Source: Algiphilus sp022763315
Lineage (GTDB): Bacteria > Pseudomonadota > Gammaproteobacteria > Nevskiales > Nevskiaceae
Length of the DNA: 64,000 nt
NCBI RefSeq assembly: GCF_965249985.1
Contig: NZ_OZ252280.1
Strand: one strand, 5' to 3'
Shown here piece by piece: positions 25,188-34,826 of the stretch. The position numbers were made by a program, and so were the translations under genes. Each line of letters opens with the position of its first letter. Position 1 is the first letter of the stretch. Below the pieces are notes generated by a model, which was not told the origin of the DNA, searched no databases, and was given only the letters and a program-made list of their open reading frames with translations.

Positions 25188-27038
25188 CTAGAAGGCGTAT
25201 CCCACCGAAGTCTGGATGAAGTCGCGGTCGGAGATCAGGTTCTGACTGCCGCCGCCGAAAAAGGCGGTGTAGCCCAGGTTCCATTCCCAACGCGCCAGAT
25301 AGTCGAAGGTCACACCCGCAGCCAGCCGCTGGCGGCCTTCCACGAAGTTCCCCAGTGGCTGGGGTGTCATGCCGTTGACGTCGTGGTCGTAGCGTAGCGA
25401 GGTTGTGACGTTGTACTGGTTGAAGACATTGTTGTAGGTCGCCGCCAACACCACCCGGTAGCCCCAGGAACTGGTGGTGGCGAACTGTCCCGATTCCACG
25501 ATGGGCCGGCCGCTCGCATCGGTGAGATTGCCCACGATGGCGCCGCGCGCGTCACCGGGCAGTGGGGTGCCAGGGGCCTCGTAACGCAGCTCGTCCGTGT
25601 CGGGCAAACCATTTACGCGCGTGTAACCAATCTCGAACAGGCCCACCGTGGATTCAGCACCCGGGATCGTGTTCGGGGCGAACAGCTTGGTCATGGCAAG
25701 GATGCCCTGCTGCACATCGTGTCGGCGCCAGCCGCGGATGTACTGATTGCCGAGCGAGGTCGGCAGGGGCACGTTGTTCACGATCTGGTTGGGGGCGCCC
25801 AGGCCGGCGAGCAGCAGTTCGACATCATCAAGCTGCAGCGGCTGATCCATCTTGTAGCTGTATTCCGCCTGCAGGGAGGTGCCGAAGGGCCCCTGCATGG
25901 AGATGGAGGAGCCGTACATCTGGATGTCTTCCGGATACTCCACGCGGAAAGCGGCGGTCTGCGAGGAGGCGCTGCCATCAGTGCGCGAGATGCCCGAGAT
26001 CAGCGGCAGGCGGCTGTGGTACTGCGTCCCGTAGATGCCGATGTCCGCGCCTGCCAGCGCGGGTACGAAGATGCGCAGGGCGCCGCCGAACTGTCCCTCG
26101 TCATCCGGATGGTTGTCAGCCGCACTCGGAATGCTCGAGCCGAAGGCCACACAGTTGGGCTGTGTGGTGGGTTCCTCGCAGGGCGTTCCAGGGGGGCTGT
26201 TCTCGGTCACACGACCGAAGCCCAGATTGGCACGCGTACCGCCGCGGGCGACGAAGTCATTGGTCGAGAAGAAGGTGCCGGAGACGAAGGGTTCGGTCCG
26301 TTCCCATTCCAGCTGATACCAGCCCTCGGCAGTGATGTTCGAGCTGACGTCCACCGCCACCCAAAGATTGTTGGAGGGGATGAAAACCTCCTCCAGCTCT
26401 GCACCGGGTACGCCGGCACGGTTGGCATTGGCCGCGACGATGGCGTTGAGGCCGTTCTGGATGAAGGTGGATTCGCCCCAGTTGATGATCTGGCGACCCA
26501 GCTTCCAAGTGATGTAGCGCCCGAATACCTCGTGCGAGGCGGAGAGATGCAGGTCGAGTACCTCAGCGTATCGCCCGACTTCGGTGGCCACCGCGTCGTT
26601 CTTGTCTTCGAGCTCGGCAAGACTGGCTTCGCGCCCGGGACCATAGTTGTCCGGGTCGAAGTTGTTGCGCCGATGCAGTACGCCGTCGAAGCCGAAGTTG
26701 CCGCGTGCGAACAGGGTGTATTCGCCCCATTGCGCGGTGAAGTCCGAGAGCAGCTTCACCGGGGCGCTGAAGGGCTCCCAGGCCTCGTCGAAATTCTTGT
26801 TGGCGTCGTCGAAGTTGGTGGAGAAAGCGTTACCGCCGTTGGCGATACCTACCAGGTCCGGGTCCGGATCCTCGGTACGGATGGCGATACCAACCGACAG
26901 CCGATTCTGCAGGCGCATGGTGACGTCGCCAACCTCGGCGCTCCATGCTTGCGCGGGCGGACTGATGGCGGCGGCCCCCAGCGCAGCACCGAGCGCCCAG
27001 GCCGAGTACCGCAGAATCGGGGTGGGTAGATGGGTCAT
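25188..27038 (-). CDS. DUF1302-family outer-membrane beta-barrel protein
   Basis: This is a 616-residue protein with a signal peptide ending AQA, followed by the DUF1302 opening (NRLSVGIAIRTEDPD) and alternating amphipathic strands. It ends in Phe (SVGYAF), as outer-membrane barrels do. DUF1302 proteins often occur with lipid, steroid or hydrocarbon utilisation genes, usually with a DUF1329 partner, which is absent here. I chose the ATG at 27038, with AAGGAGC upstream, over an earlier start that would overlap the lipase. A lipase gene lies directly upstream in the same operon, which suggests handling of hydrophobic substrates. Confidence 0.85.
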   Translation of the reverse strand: MTHLPTPILRYSAWALGAALGAAAISPPAQAWSAEVGDVTMRLQNRLSVGIAIRTEDPDPDLVGIANGGNAFSTNFDDANKNFDEAWEPFSAPVKLLSDFTAQWGEYTLFARGNFGFDGVLHRRNNFDPDNYGPGREASLAELEDKNDAVATEVGRYAEVLDLHLSASHEVFGRYITWKLGRQIINWGESTFIQNGLNAIVAANANRAGVPGAELEEVFIPSNNLWVAVDVSSNITAEGWYQLEWERTEPFVSGTFFSTNDFVARGGTRANLGFGRVTENSPPGTPCEEPTTQPNCVAFGSSIPSAADNHPDDEGQFGGALRIFVPALAGADIGIYGTQYHSRLPLISGISRTDGSASSQTAAFRVEYPEDIQMYGSSISMQGPFGTSLQAEYSYKMDQPLQLDDVELLLAGLGAPNQIVNNVPLPTSLGNQYIRGWRRHDVQQGILAMTKLFAPNTIPGAESTVGLFEIGYTRVNGLPDTDELRYEAPGTPLPGDARGAIVGNLTDASGRPIVESGQFATTSSWGYRVVLAATYNNVFNQYNVTTSLRYDHDVNGMTPQPLGNFVEGRQRLAAGVTFDYLARWEWNLGYTAFFGGGSQNLISDRDFIQTSVGYAF

Positions 27039-27094
27039 GACGTGCTCCTTGATCCGGTGGGCGTGCGTGGCGTTTCCGATGGGCTCATGCGCGC

Positions 27095-29335
27095 TCATTG
27101 GCAGCTCCCACGGATGGGCAGGCATTGGCCGTCACTGGCCAGGAAGTTCACGATCTGGTTCTGCATCTCCTGGTTGATCGGACTGTCGGGCGGTGTCAGC
27201 ACGACGCTGTGATCGCCCTGGGTGAAGCGCACGGCGGCTGAGGCCTCCGCGCCAGTGCGCACAATCGCATCACCGGAGACGTCCTCCACCGTTACCAAGT
27301 CAAGGCCGATGGCCTCAATCAGCGGGGTGCTGCCGGAGAGTGGTCCAGCCACCACCACGCGGTCGAGCGTCGGGTCATTGCCTGGAGCTTCCGCTGGCGG
27401 GTTGCGCGGCACGGTGTTGGGCACGACCAGATCATCGACCACTTCGATGAAGTGCACGGGCCGCTCGCTCAACCGGCCTGCGTAGTTGATGGGGTCACCG
27501 CTGTCCACAACTTGCTGTGCAAACTGCAGGAAACTCTCGTAGCCGTCGGTGCCCTCTTCGACCCCAGAGGCTGCCAGTCCGGCACGAATCTGCGGCCCGA
27601 TCGAGCGGGAGCCGTCCAGGAGTTTTCCAATTCCGCCGCCAGGGTTGGCGAGGCTTGCTGCCCGTACGTCGTCATCCAGTGCGACGAAGGTGCTGCCAAC
27701 AATTCCGCCCAGGGAGTGGCCGAAGAAATACACACGTTGCGCGTCAATATCGCCGCCTGGCTGTTGATCCAGGTTCAGACGGGGCAGGATGGCGCGCAGG
27801 TGCAGCAAATCAGCGACTGCCTGGCGATTGTTGTCGCGGGCGGTCAGCAAGCTGGGGAGATTAATGTAGTTTGCGCCTGAGGCGTCGATACCCTCAGGTG
27901 CCTGCAGATCGACATCAAAGGTGCGTTCGCGGGCACCGAAGAGGTCATTGGCGCCGCGCAGTTGTTGCCGGGCGGGGCAGAGTGGGTCTTCACTCTGCGT
28001 ACAATCTGCCGGTGGAATGCCATGTAGCGGAAGGTCGATGGCAACGGCGACAAAGCCTGCCGCGGCCAGACGTGGGGCGAGCGCCAACATGGCCGTGCGA
28101 TCCGATGTGATGCCGTGTTGGAAGATCACCACCGGCCAGCCTGACGCCGGCTTTGCCACCTGGCTCGGCACAGTGGCCAGCAAGGGTGAACGCTCGATGG
28201 AGCGCTCCACCGGCTGAGGGAAGCAGCGCGTGGTACTGGTGCTGGGCGTGAAGCCCATGGCGCCCGCAGCGAAGGCGCCGCACGGCACCTGCCCCAGGAA
28301 GGTCGTGGGATTGTCCTGAGTGCCCAGATTCGGTTTCGTCGGGTCGGCCTGCCAGAAACCACTGTTCACCACACCGTCCGGATTGCCGTTGCCGGGGGCC
28401 TGCAGGTAGTAGGGAAGATCCACAGCACCGATGAAGATCTGGCCAAGATCGGGCGCGCCAATATCGGCCAGCGTCAGTCCACTGGGTGCAGCAATGATGC
28501 TCAACGCGGCATCCGCTTCAGTTGCTGCGCGAGCATCCGCTTGCTCAGCGATGCGTCCGAGGCTTTCTCCAACCGACTGGGTGGTGAATGGCCATGCCAG
28601 AACGATGTCCTCGCGCGCCAAGCCGGTCACTGCCGTCACGCCCTGTAGGGTGGGCAGGACGATCTGCTGCTGCAGGCTTTCCAGGGTCGCGATGGCCGAT
28701 GCGGGGAGCGTATTGACGATCAGATCGTCCTGCTGCGATACCGGTGTGGTCCGGCTGGCGATGCGGAATTGGGTGGAAGGCACCGCACGCTCGCCTGACA
28801 CGTCGCGCAGATCATTGGTCAACACAACGATGTGCCGTGTCGCCGGAGACAGCGGCTTGAGTGGCTGAATCAGTACGCGGGTGCGGAAGCTGTTGGTGGG
28901 CGCAATCACCGGAGGATTGGTGTTCGGGATGGCGCTGGTGGCTGGATAGTCGGTCACCCGGTAGTCCTCGCCTTCCACCAGCACCTGGGGTGCCTGGCCA
29001 TCGGGTAGCGCGATGATGCGGATGCCGGCTGCGGTGGTATCGAAATCCAGGAAACCGATGAAGTCGGTGAAGATGCTTGCGGTCGTAGACCAACCATCCA
29101 ACTCGTTGGCCGCCTGTGCGGGCGGCTGACTGCTGGGGATGTTCAGCGTCGGGTCCGTGAAGCCCGAAAACAATCCGTCAAAGGGAAAAGGAACCGTTCC
29201 CGTCGTCGGTTCGAACAGGGACACGAGGTTGCCCTTCGGGATACCGCCATCCTCGCTCTCTTCGACCCGGCTGCAACCCCCCAGGATGAGGGCCATGACG
29301 GCCAATGCCGTCGGCACCAAGCGCTGTGCGCGCAT
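27095..29335 (-). CDS. Large lipoprotein lipase/esterase (bacterial virulence-factor lipase type)
   Basis: This is a 746-residue lipoprotein (signal ending LILGGC). It has the N-terminal region of the bacterial lipase group: GNLVSLFEPTTGTVPFPFD, then repeated beta-rich sequence. The alpha/beta hydrolase part has the nucleophile elbow FFGHSLGGIVGS and an upstream oxyanion-type strand VVIFQHGITSDRTAM. A C-terminal GDHSVVL carries the likely His. AAGGAGG precedes the ATG. Expression probably continues into the DUF1302 gene 56 bases downstream. Substrate is likely an ester lipid; that is inference. Confidence 0.88.
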   Translation of the reverse strand: MRAQRLVPTALAVMALILGGCSRVEESEDGGIPKGNLVSLFEPTTGTVPFPFDGLFSGFTDPTLNIPSSQPPAQAANELDGWSTTASIFTDFIGFLDFDTTAAGIRIIALPDGQAPQVLVEGEDYRVTDYPATSAIPNTNPPVIAPTNSFRTRVLIQPLKPLSPATRHIVVLTNDLRDVSGERAVPSTQFRIASRTTPVSQQDDLIVNTLPASAIATLESLQQQIVLPTLQGVTAVTGLAREDIVLAWPFTTQSVGESLGRIAEQADARAATEADAALSIIAAPSGLTLADIGAPDLGQIFIGAVDLPYYLQAPGNGNPDGVVNSGFWQADPTKPNLGTQDNPTTFLGQVPCGAFAAGAMGFTPSTSTTRCFPQPVERSIERSPLLATVPSQVAKPASGWPVVIFQHGITSDRTAMLALAPRLAAAGFVAVAIDLPLHGIPPADCTQSEDPLCPARQQLRGANDLFGARERTFDVDLQAPEGIDASGANYINLPSLLTARDNNRQAVADLLHLRAILPRLNLDQQPGGDIDAQRVYFFGHSLGGIVGSTFVALDDDVRAASLANPGGGIGKLLDGSRSIGPQIRAGLAASGVEEGTDGYESFLQFAQQVVDSGDPINYAGRLSERPVHFIEVVDDLVVPNTVPRNPPAEAPGNDPTLDRVVVAGPLSGSTPLIEAIGLDLVTVEDVSGDAIVRTGAEASAAVRFTQGDHSVVLTPPDSPINQEMQNQIVNFLASDGQCLPIRGSCQ

Positions 29336-29362
29336 ACCAGCCTCCTTGCGTCGTCTCGCACG

Positions 29363-29385
29363 GTGCAGCATCCGGAATGCTGCAC
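29363..29385 (-). promoter_or_regulatory. Perfect hairpin in the lipase 5' leader
   Basis: GTGCAGCAT-TCCGG-ATGCTGCAC (minus strand) is a perfect 9-base-pair stem with a 5-base loop, ending 27 bases upstream of the lipase ATG. It may be an mRNA element or an operator; no T run follows. The rest of the roughly 230-base gap to glpD holds nothing I recognise. Confidence 0.4.
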
Positions 29386-29563
29386 TCCCGTCTCATGCGT
29401 GCGTTGTGGTCGGACGTTGGCTTTGGACCGACCGCTCCACCCAAGGGTGATCAACACACCGCACCAGACCTCGTTTTGCCAACAGGTCGATCCTACGCCC
29501 AAATGTCGGCTTTGTGACTACCGTTGATCGACCAATAATTGACGCAGGTAAGTCTGTTGGCGG

Positions 29564-31105
29564 TCAGCGCGGGAACAGAGGTTGTATGGTGTCGCGCATC
29601 GTTTGGCGATCACGCCCGAGCAGGTCGAGGGGCAGGCGGCGACGCAGGACATCGTCCGGCGTCATGGCCATCTCCTCATCAATAGCCGTGGCTGCCTCCA
29701 CGAGTGCAAAGGGGCACTCCGCGTCAATGCGCTGGGCGAGGCGTGCGTCGTCTTGCAACCGCGCACACAGCCTTTCGACGCGCGTGCCGTGCCGCAGGCT
29801 GGCCTGCAAAGCGGCGTCTTCATCCAGGCCCGCCGCCATCAGCTGACGCTGAGCGTCTTCGATCCATTCTCCCAGGTGGTTGTCGGCGGTGGGGGCTCCC
29901 GGTAACGGTTCCACGTGAGTGGTGGAGGCCTGGGAACAGCCCAGTTCGTGCGCGACGCCGTCGATGATCTCCGCAGCATCCAGGCGCGCGGTCGTGTACT
30001 TGCCACCGATGGGGGTGGTAAGGCCGGGCCGCGGATGGCGGATCTCGAATTCGCGCGTGACGCTCGACAGGCTGTTCGTGTCCTGCGCCTGCAGCGTGCG
30101 AATGCCCGCAAAGGATTGAATGACGTCCGATTCGCCCCACGATAGTCCGGGCATCCAGGCATGTGCCGCGGCCAGCAGATAGCGGATTTCCTCCGCGCTG
30201 GGCTGTGCATCCGCTGGACGTGCAACGCTGACCTCTGTCGTGCCGACCAGCGTTCGGTTGTAGAAGGGGATCACGAAGAAGACGCGGCCGTCCTGTGGGG
30301 CATTCAACAAGAAGGCGGCGTGGCAATGGGGAATGCCGGGTACGACCAGGTGTGTTCCCTTCACAAACTGCACCGCCGGCGCCGTTTCGCCGACCAGTTC
30401 CTGCACCCATGGGCCGACGGTGGCCACCGTGTGGCGCGCGTACAGCGCCCAGCACTGTCCGTCGAGCTGATCTCTGAGTTCGGCCCCCACTACCGTGCCA
30501 TTGCGCTCAATCAGCTGGTCGGCGCGCACATGATTGGCGCACACGGCCCCTGCTGCCTGCGCCGCGGCCACCACCAGCATGGTCAGGCGGGCGTCGTCTT
30601 CCTGGCAATCCCCGTAGCGGAAGCCGCCACGCAGCCCGGGCTCGGCAAGAAAGGGGTAGCGGTGGAGCAGGCGCTCCCGGTTGTAGCGTTTGTGACGCTG
30701 CACCGGTTGGCGTCCCCAAGCGAGCGTGTCATACAGCATCAGGCCGGCGCGCAGTCGCGTCGTACCCACCCGTGCCCCGCGCCAGACCGGCAGTATGAAG
30801 TTCACGGGCCGCACGACATGCGGAGCCAGGCGGGCCAAGACCCTTCGCTCGGTCAGTGCGTGGCGCACCAAGCCGAACTCGAAATTCTCAAGATAGCGCA
30901 GGCCGCCGTGAATCAGCTTGGAGGATGCCGAGGATGTGCCCGACGCCCAGTCCTCGGCGTCGATCAAGGCAGTGCGCAGCCCTCGGCGTGCGGCATCCAG
31001 CGCCGCCCAGGCGCCGTAGATGCCGCCACCGATGATCAGCACGTCAAAGGATGCGTCGCGCAGCTCGGCGAGCTTGCGCTGTAGAGGGAAGGCGTCGTTG
31101 CTCAT
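29564..31105 (-). CDS. glpD: Glycerol-3-phosphate dehydrogenase, FAD-dependent
   Basis: GlpD oxidises glycerol-3-phosphate to dihydroxyacetone phosphate at the inner membrane and passes electrons to ubiquinone. The 513-residue product starts at an ATG with GAGGG upstream. It has the FAD-binding motif LIIGGGIYGAWAALDAA, the family motif ASGTSSASSKLIHGGLRYLE, and the substrate-site region VGTTEVSV and TTPIGGKYTTARL. A glycerol kinase or facilitator is not in the window. Placement next to lipase and DUF1302 genes fits use of glycerol freed from lipids, though it is not obviously in their operon. Confidence 0.95.
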   Translation of the reverse strand: MSNDAFPLQRKLAELRDASFDVLIIGGGIYGAWAALDAARRGLRTALIDAEDWASGTSSASSKLIHGGLRYLENFEFGLVRHALTERRVLARLAPHVVRPVNFILPVWRGARVGTTRLRAGLMLYDTLAWGRQPVQRHKRYNRERLLHRYPFLAEPGLRGGFRYGDCQEDDARLTMLVVAAAQAAGAVCANHVRADQLIERNGTVVGAELRDQLDGQCWALYARHTVATVGPWVQELVGETAPAVQFVKGTHLVVPGIPHCHAAFLLNAPQDGRVFFVIPFYNRTLVGTTEVSVARPADAQPSAEEIRYLLAAAHAWMPGLSWGESDVIQSFAGIRTLQAQDTNSLSSVTREFEIRHPRPGLTTPIGGKYTTARLDAAEIIDGVAHELGCSQASTTHVEPLPGAPTADNHLGEWIEDAQRQLMAAGLDEDAALQASLRHGTRVERLCARLQDDARLAQRIDAECPFALVEAATAIDEEMAMTPDDVLRRRLPLDLLGRDRQTMRDTIQPLFPR

Positions 31106-31247
31106 CCCTCTAGTGTGCCTGCCCTGATAGAGCCGCAACACCGTGCCTCAGCGACGCCCGGGCCTGGCGTCACGGCAAAAGAAACTACACTGGAGTGGCC
31201 CTCGACCGGCTTTTCGCCACTGTCCGACGCAAACTTAAGGAATCTCC

Positions 31248-32090
31248 ATGGCGCTTCGTTTCGAACAACTGACCGACCCGACGGCATTGGCCAATGCCGT
31301 CCTGCCGATACTGGTCAACATCGTGGCCGCCTTGCTGATCTTCTTCATCGGCAAGTGGGTGGTGGCGCGAATTGTCGATGTCATGAAGAAGGCACTGCGC
31401 CGGCGCAATGTCGATGAAACCCTGTGCAACTTCATCGGCAACATCGCCTTCGCCTTGGGCGTAGCCGTGGTGGTGATCTCGGCACTTGGGCGCATCGGGG
31501 TGGACACCACCTCGGCGGCAGCCGTGCTGGGTGGCGCCGCTCTGGCCGTGGGCCTTGCCCTCCAGGGACAGCTCTCCAGCTTTGCCGCCGGCGTGATGCT
31601 CATCCTCTTCCGCCCATTCCAGAAGGGACATTTCGTGGAAGTGGGCGGCAAGATGGGTACCGTCGAGGAGATCACCATCGTGGCCACCCGACTGGTTTCC
31701 ACGGACAATCAGGAAGTGACGATTCCGAATGCCCAGGTCTGGTCCAATGTCATCACCAACTACAGTGCCAAGCCGACGCGCCGCGTCGATCTCATGGTGA
31801 ACATCGCCTACTCCGCAGATCTGCGCCGCGCCAAAGACATCCTGATGGGCATCATGCAGGAGGAATCCCGTCTGCTGCCTGATCCCGCGCCCTCGGTGGT
31901 GGTCACCAGCCTCAGTGACAACTCGGTGGATTTCGCGGTGCGCGGCTACTGCAATACGTCGGAATGGTGGGCCATCCGCTGCGATCTGATCGAGCGCATC
32001 AAGCTCACCCTGGATGATGAGGGTATCGAGATTCCCTTTCCGCAGATGGATCTCCACGTCCGGGATATGGCCCCTGCTGCTGCCGCGTAG
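31248..32090 (+). CDS. Small-conductance mechanosensitive channel (MscS family)
   Basis: This is a 280-residue MscS-type channel that releases solutes upon membrane tension. It has an N-terminal amphipathic start, about three membrane segments (LPILVNIVAALLIFFIGKWV being the first), and the pore helix AAAVLGGAALAVGLALQGQLS. The conserved beta-domain follows (LFRPFQKGHFVEVGG, NQEVTIPNAQVWSNVITNYS). The length matches compact MscS. AAGGAA lies upstream of the ATG. It is transcribed divergently from glpD. Confidence 0.95.
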   Translation: MALRFEQLTDPTALANAVLPILVNIVAALLIFFIGKWVVARIVDVMKKALRRRNVDETLCNFIGNIAFALGVAVVVISALGRIGVDTTSAAAVLGGAALAVGLALQGQLSSFAAGVMLILFRPFQKGHFVEVGGKMGTVEEITIVATRLVSTDNQEVTIPNAQVWSNVITNYSAKPTRRVDLMVNIAYSADLRRAKDILMGIMQEESRLLPDPAPSVVVTSLSDNSVDFAVRGYCNTSEWWAIRCDLIERIKLTLDDEGIEIPFPQMDLHVRDMAPAAAA

Positions 32091-32138
32091 CCCTCTCACC
32101 TCATCGCGAATGCAGCGGCGGGGCTTCTGTCCGCCGCT

Positions 32139-32780
32139 TCATCCGGCGGCCGATACACGGTCAGACGGGAATAGCATGCGTCCTACCAAGCGCACGAATT
32201 CCTCCACCATCCGGATGCGATCCAGCTCTTCCAGTTCGGCAAAGCCGATTTCTAGCGCTGTGTTGTAGGTCATTTGCCAAATCAGCCAGATATCCCTTTC
32301 GAAGTCGGGCAGTAGCTGGGCTTCCGGTGCCTGAGCACCCGCAGTGCGCGCATGCGAATAGGCTTTTTGCTGCAACTGCCGGATGCGCGGCAGACGCGAC
32401 ACAAAGGGGATTTCGCGCAACAGCACCCGATAGAGCGCCGCATTGGCGTGGACTTCTTCCACTGTGGTGGCGAGCAGGTGATGCAGGCCAGCCGGTCCAC
32501 CCATCGCCACCACGCGCGGCAGGTGTGCGGCCACTCGCTCGACGAAGGCGTCCAGTTCCTGCACGGCGAGGGTCGCTACGATGGCCTCCTTCCCCGGGAA
32601 GTATTCGTAGACGCTCGCGATCCCGACCCCCGCAATGCGCGCCACGTGATTAGTGGAAAGCCCGGTATAGCCTTCGGTGACCAGAATCCGAGCCGCAGCA
32701 TCCAGAATGGCGCGGAAGGTGGCCTTTGATCGCGCCTGGGTGGGGCGCTTCTTCGCCTCATAATCAATGATTTGCGTCAA
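32139..32780 (-). CDS. TetR/AcrR-family regulator
   Basis: This is a 213-residue repressor. The N-terminal HTH is clear: ILDAAARILVTEGYTGLST followed by NHVARIAGVGIASVYEYFPGKEAIV, the canonical TetR helix set. The C-terminal ligand domain is helical with no diagnostic motif. It is divergent from the DUF2236 oxygenase gene, which could be its target. It is also a candidate for the unidentified sensor that binds the DesT-like sites at 19321, though it is 13 kb away. Confidence 0.9.
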   Translation of the reverse strand: MTQIIDYEAKKRPTQARSKATFRAILDAAARILVTEGYTGLSTNHVARIAGVGIASVYEYFPGKEAIVATLAVQELDAFVERVAAHLPRVVAMGGPAGLHHLLATTVEEVHANAALYRVLLREIPFVSRLPRIRQLQQKAYSHARTAGAQAPEAQLLPDFERDIWLIWQMTYNTALEIGFAELEELDRIRMVEEFVRLVGRMLFPSDRVSAAG

Positions 32781-32899
32781 GAAAGGGCGCTATTGGAAGC
32801 CTGACGGCAAAGCCGAGTATATCCGAGTAATTGCTTGGGTTAATCTGAGCCAGTGCGGCGTCAAGCCCGTCCGCGCGCAACCCTACGCATCCACAGCGA

Positions 32900-33886
32900 A
32901 TGCACAGCCCAGCCATGTCCCCCGCCGATAGCGCCTCGGCCTTGCCTGCATCCGACGACCAGCCCGCACCTCGGCCGCTGGGCCCGGATTCGCAGACCTG
33001 GGCGGACTTCGGTTCCCTCATGCTCCATCTCATGCTGCCGCAGGCTTTCGTCCTACAGGTGGCCCACCCCACCATCGACGCCGGCGTGGGCCAGCATTCG
33101 GTCTACAAGACGGACCCCTGGGGGCGCATACAACGCTCACACCAGATGCTCTGGCCGGTGGTCTATGCCCGGCCTGAAACCGCCATTCGCAAAGGGGTGG
33201 CCTTGCGCGCCTACCACCGCGCCATCAAGGGGGTGGACCGGCATGGCAGGCCCTACCACGCCCTCGAGCCAGAGGCCTACGGCTGGGTGCACATGACCGG
33301 CTTCGACGCCACCGTGCGCATGCACGCCCTTTTCGGGACTGCATTGAGCGACGACGCGCGGCGCGAGGCCTTCCAGGAATGGCGCCGCATGGGCCTCATC
33401 CTGGGCCTGCGGGAGCAGGACCTGCCGGCAACCGAAGCCGACTACTGGTCGCATCTGCACCGGATGATCGACGAGCGCCTCACCATGGGCGACGTTGCCT
33501 GCGATCTGCTGGACGTGCGGGCTTTCTCCCATTATCCGCGACCGCCGGGATCGCGCATCCCGAAGCCCTTGTGGCGCCTGCTGCTGAAGGCCGTTGCGCC
33601 GGCGGTCCGGCGCATGGTGGTAGGCACGGCCCATCCCCGCTTCCGAAGCCGCTTCCAACTGCGCTGGACACGCTGGGATGCCACCTGGTTTGCCGTCTAC
33701 CTTCGCGCGCTGCGTTTGATACTGCGGCTGCTGCCGGAGCGCTGGCGCTACATCCCGCAGGCGCGCGCCGCCATGCTTGATGCCCGACAGAATCCGGAGG
33801 CCTACCTCTGGGAACGGGACGTGGTGAAGCGCCAAGGCGGTGCCGTTCCACGCGTCCTACCCTCCTCGCCGAAAGGGCATTGCTGA
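32900..33886 (+). CDS. DUF2236 (MpaB/latex-clearing-like) oxygenase
   Basis: This is a 328-residue protein of the DUF2236 family, which includes the heme oxygenase Lcp (rubber cleavage) and MpaB-like proteins. Visible family features are FVLQVAHPTIDAGVGQHSVYKTDP, RAYHRAIKGVDRHGRPYHAL, and YGWVHMTGFDATVRM; His residues in these stretches are heme-ligand candidates. No signal peptide is apparent, so it is probably cytoplasmic. Substrate unknown. It is divergent from a TetR gene over 119 bases. The start ATG lacks a clear ribosome-binding site, and a second ATG lies five codons downstream. Confidence 0.85.
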   Translation: MHSPAMSPADSASALPASDDQPAPRPLGPDSQTWADFGSLMLHLMLPQAFVLQVAHPTIDAGVGQHSVYKTDPWGRIQRSHQMLWPVVYARPETAIRKGVALRAYHRAIKGVDRHGRPYHALEPEAYGWVHMTGFDATVRMHALFGTALSDDARREAFQEWRRMGLILGLREQDLPATEADYWSHLHRMIDERLTMGDVACDLLDVRAFSHYPRPPGSRIPKPLWRLLLKAVAPAVRRMVVGTAHPRFRSRFQLRWTRWDATWFAVYLRALRLILRLLPERWRYIPQARAAMLDARQNPEAYLWERDVVKRQGGAVPRVLPSSPKGHC

Positions 33887-33956
33887 GGTAGCAGCGTTGT
33901 GTCCGCCGCTCGGCGATGCAAAGCTGCCACCCAACATCGACTATTGAGAGGCAGCC

Positions 33957-34766
33957 ATGTCCACCAAGGCGTTGCCGGGCTTCATACCGGAGCACTTCAC
34001 CCATGGAGGGGAGACGCGCACGGTCTTCCGCGCCGGAGAAGGGCCGGTCGTCATTGTCATGACGGAGGTGCCGGGGATCACCCCCGCCGTCCACCAGTTC
34101 GCGTGTCGCGTGCGCGACGCCGGATTCACGGTCTATGTGCCTCAGCTGTTCGGCACGCCGATGAAGGACTTTTCGCTTGCCTACGCCGCGCGCACTCTTT
34201 CGCGCGTCTGTATCTCCAAGACCTTTCGCGTGCTCGCATCCCGCGAATCCAGTCCCATCGTCGATTGGCTACGGGCGCTGGCTCGCCATCTACACGACCG
34301 GCACGGCGGTGCCGGCGTGGGAGCAGTCGGCATGTGCCTTACCGGCAATTTCGGGCTGGCCATGATGCTCGACGCGCCGGTCATCGCGCCCGTGCTGTCG
34401 CAGCCTTCCCTGCCCTTTCCCATCGGCGCGGATCGCCGGCAGGCGCTGCATGCCTCGGATGCCGCCATTGCTGCCGCGCACCAGAAGATCGATCAGGAAG
34501 GCGCGGGCATTCTGGCGCTGCGCTTCAAGGGCGACCCCGCCTGTCCCGGAGAGCGCTTCGAACGACTGCGGCGCGAATTCGGCGATGCCTTCGAGGGCAT
34601 CGAAATCGACGACAAGCACGCCAACCCTGAAGGCCCCAAACCACCCCATAGCGTCCTGACCAACCACCTCATCGATAAACAGGGCGAGCCCACCCGTGAA
34701 GCCCTGGACCGCACCCTGGCTTTTCTTCGCACGCATCTGTACGCAGACGCCGCTTCGATACAATAG
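33957..34766 (+). CDS. Dienelactone hydrolase-like protein
   Basis: This is a 269-residue alpha/beta hydrolase of the dienelactone hydrolase type. The nucleophile motif is GMCLTGN with Cys at about residue 127, the Cys typical of true DLHs; TEVPGITPAVHQFA is the DLH-like N-terminal motif. A distal His is in KPPHSVLTNH. The substrate could be a lactone or another ester; no aromatic catabolic genes are nearby. Its last codons contain a TACAAT box (34759-34764) that could be the -10 of the repeated tRNA-like unit downstream. Confidence 0.85.
   Translation: MSTKALPGFIPEHFTHGGETRTVFRAGEGPVVIVMTEVPGITPAVHQFACRVRDAGFTVYVPQLFGTPMKDFSLAYAARTLSRVCISKTFRVLASRESSPIVDWLRALARHLHDRHGGAGVGAVGMCLTGNFGLAMMLDAPVIAPVLSQPSLPFPIGADRRQALHASDAAIAAAHQKIDQEGAGILALRFKGDPACPGERFERLRREFGDAFEGIEIDDKHANPEGPKPPHSVLTNHLIDKQGEPTREALDRTLAFLRTHLYADAASIQ
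34759..34764 (+). promoter_or_regulatory. Candidate -10 box for the first tRNA-like unit
   Basis: TACAAT lies 11 bases upstream of the first tRNA-Thr-like 5' fragment (34775). The equivalent positions before unit 2 and before the intact tRNA read TAGTATTAG. No convincing -35 is visible, so this is tentative. Confidence 0.4.
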
Positions 34767-34826
34767 CGCCCCACGCCGGCGTAGTTCAGCAGGGCCGAAG
34801 CCATGTGCTTCGGCGGGCAGACCAGG
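34764..34826 (+). repeat. Direct repeat, copy 1 (tRNA-Thr 5' fragment plus hairpin)
   Basis: This 63-base stretch matches 35084-35146 with one difference (T at 34785 for C). It contains the tRNA leader TAGCGCCCCAC, the first 18 bases of tRNA-Thr, the hairpin GCCGAAGC-CATGT-GCTTCGGC and the stem half GGGCAGACC. Confidence 0.95.
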
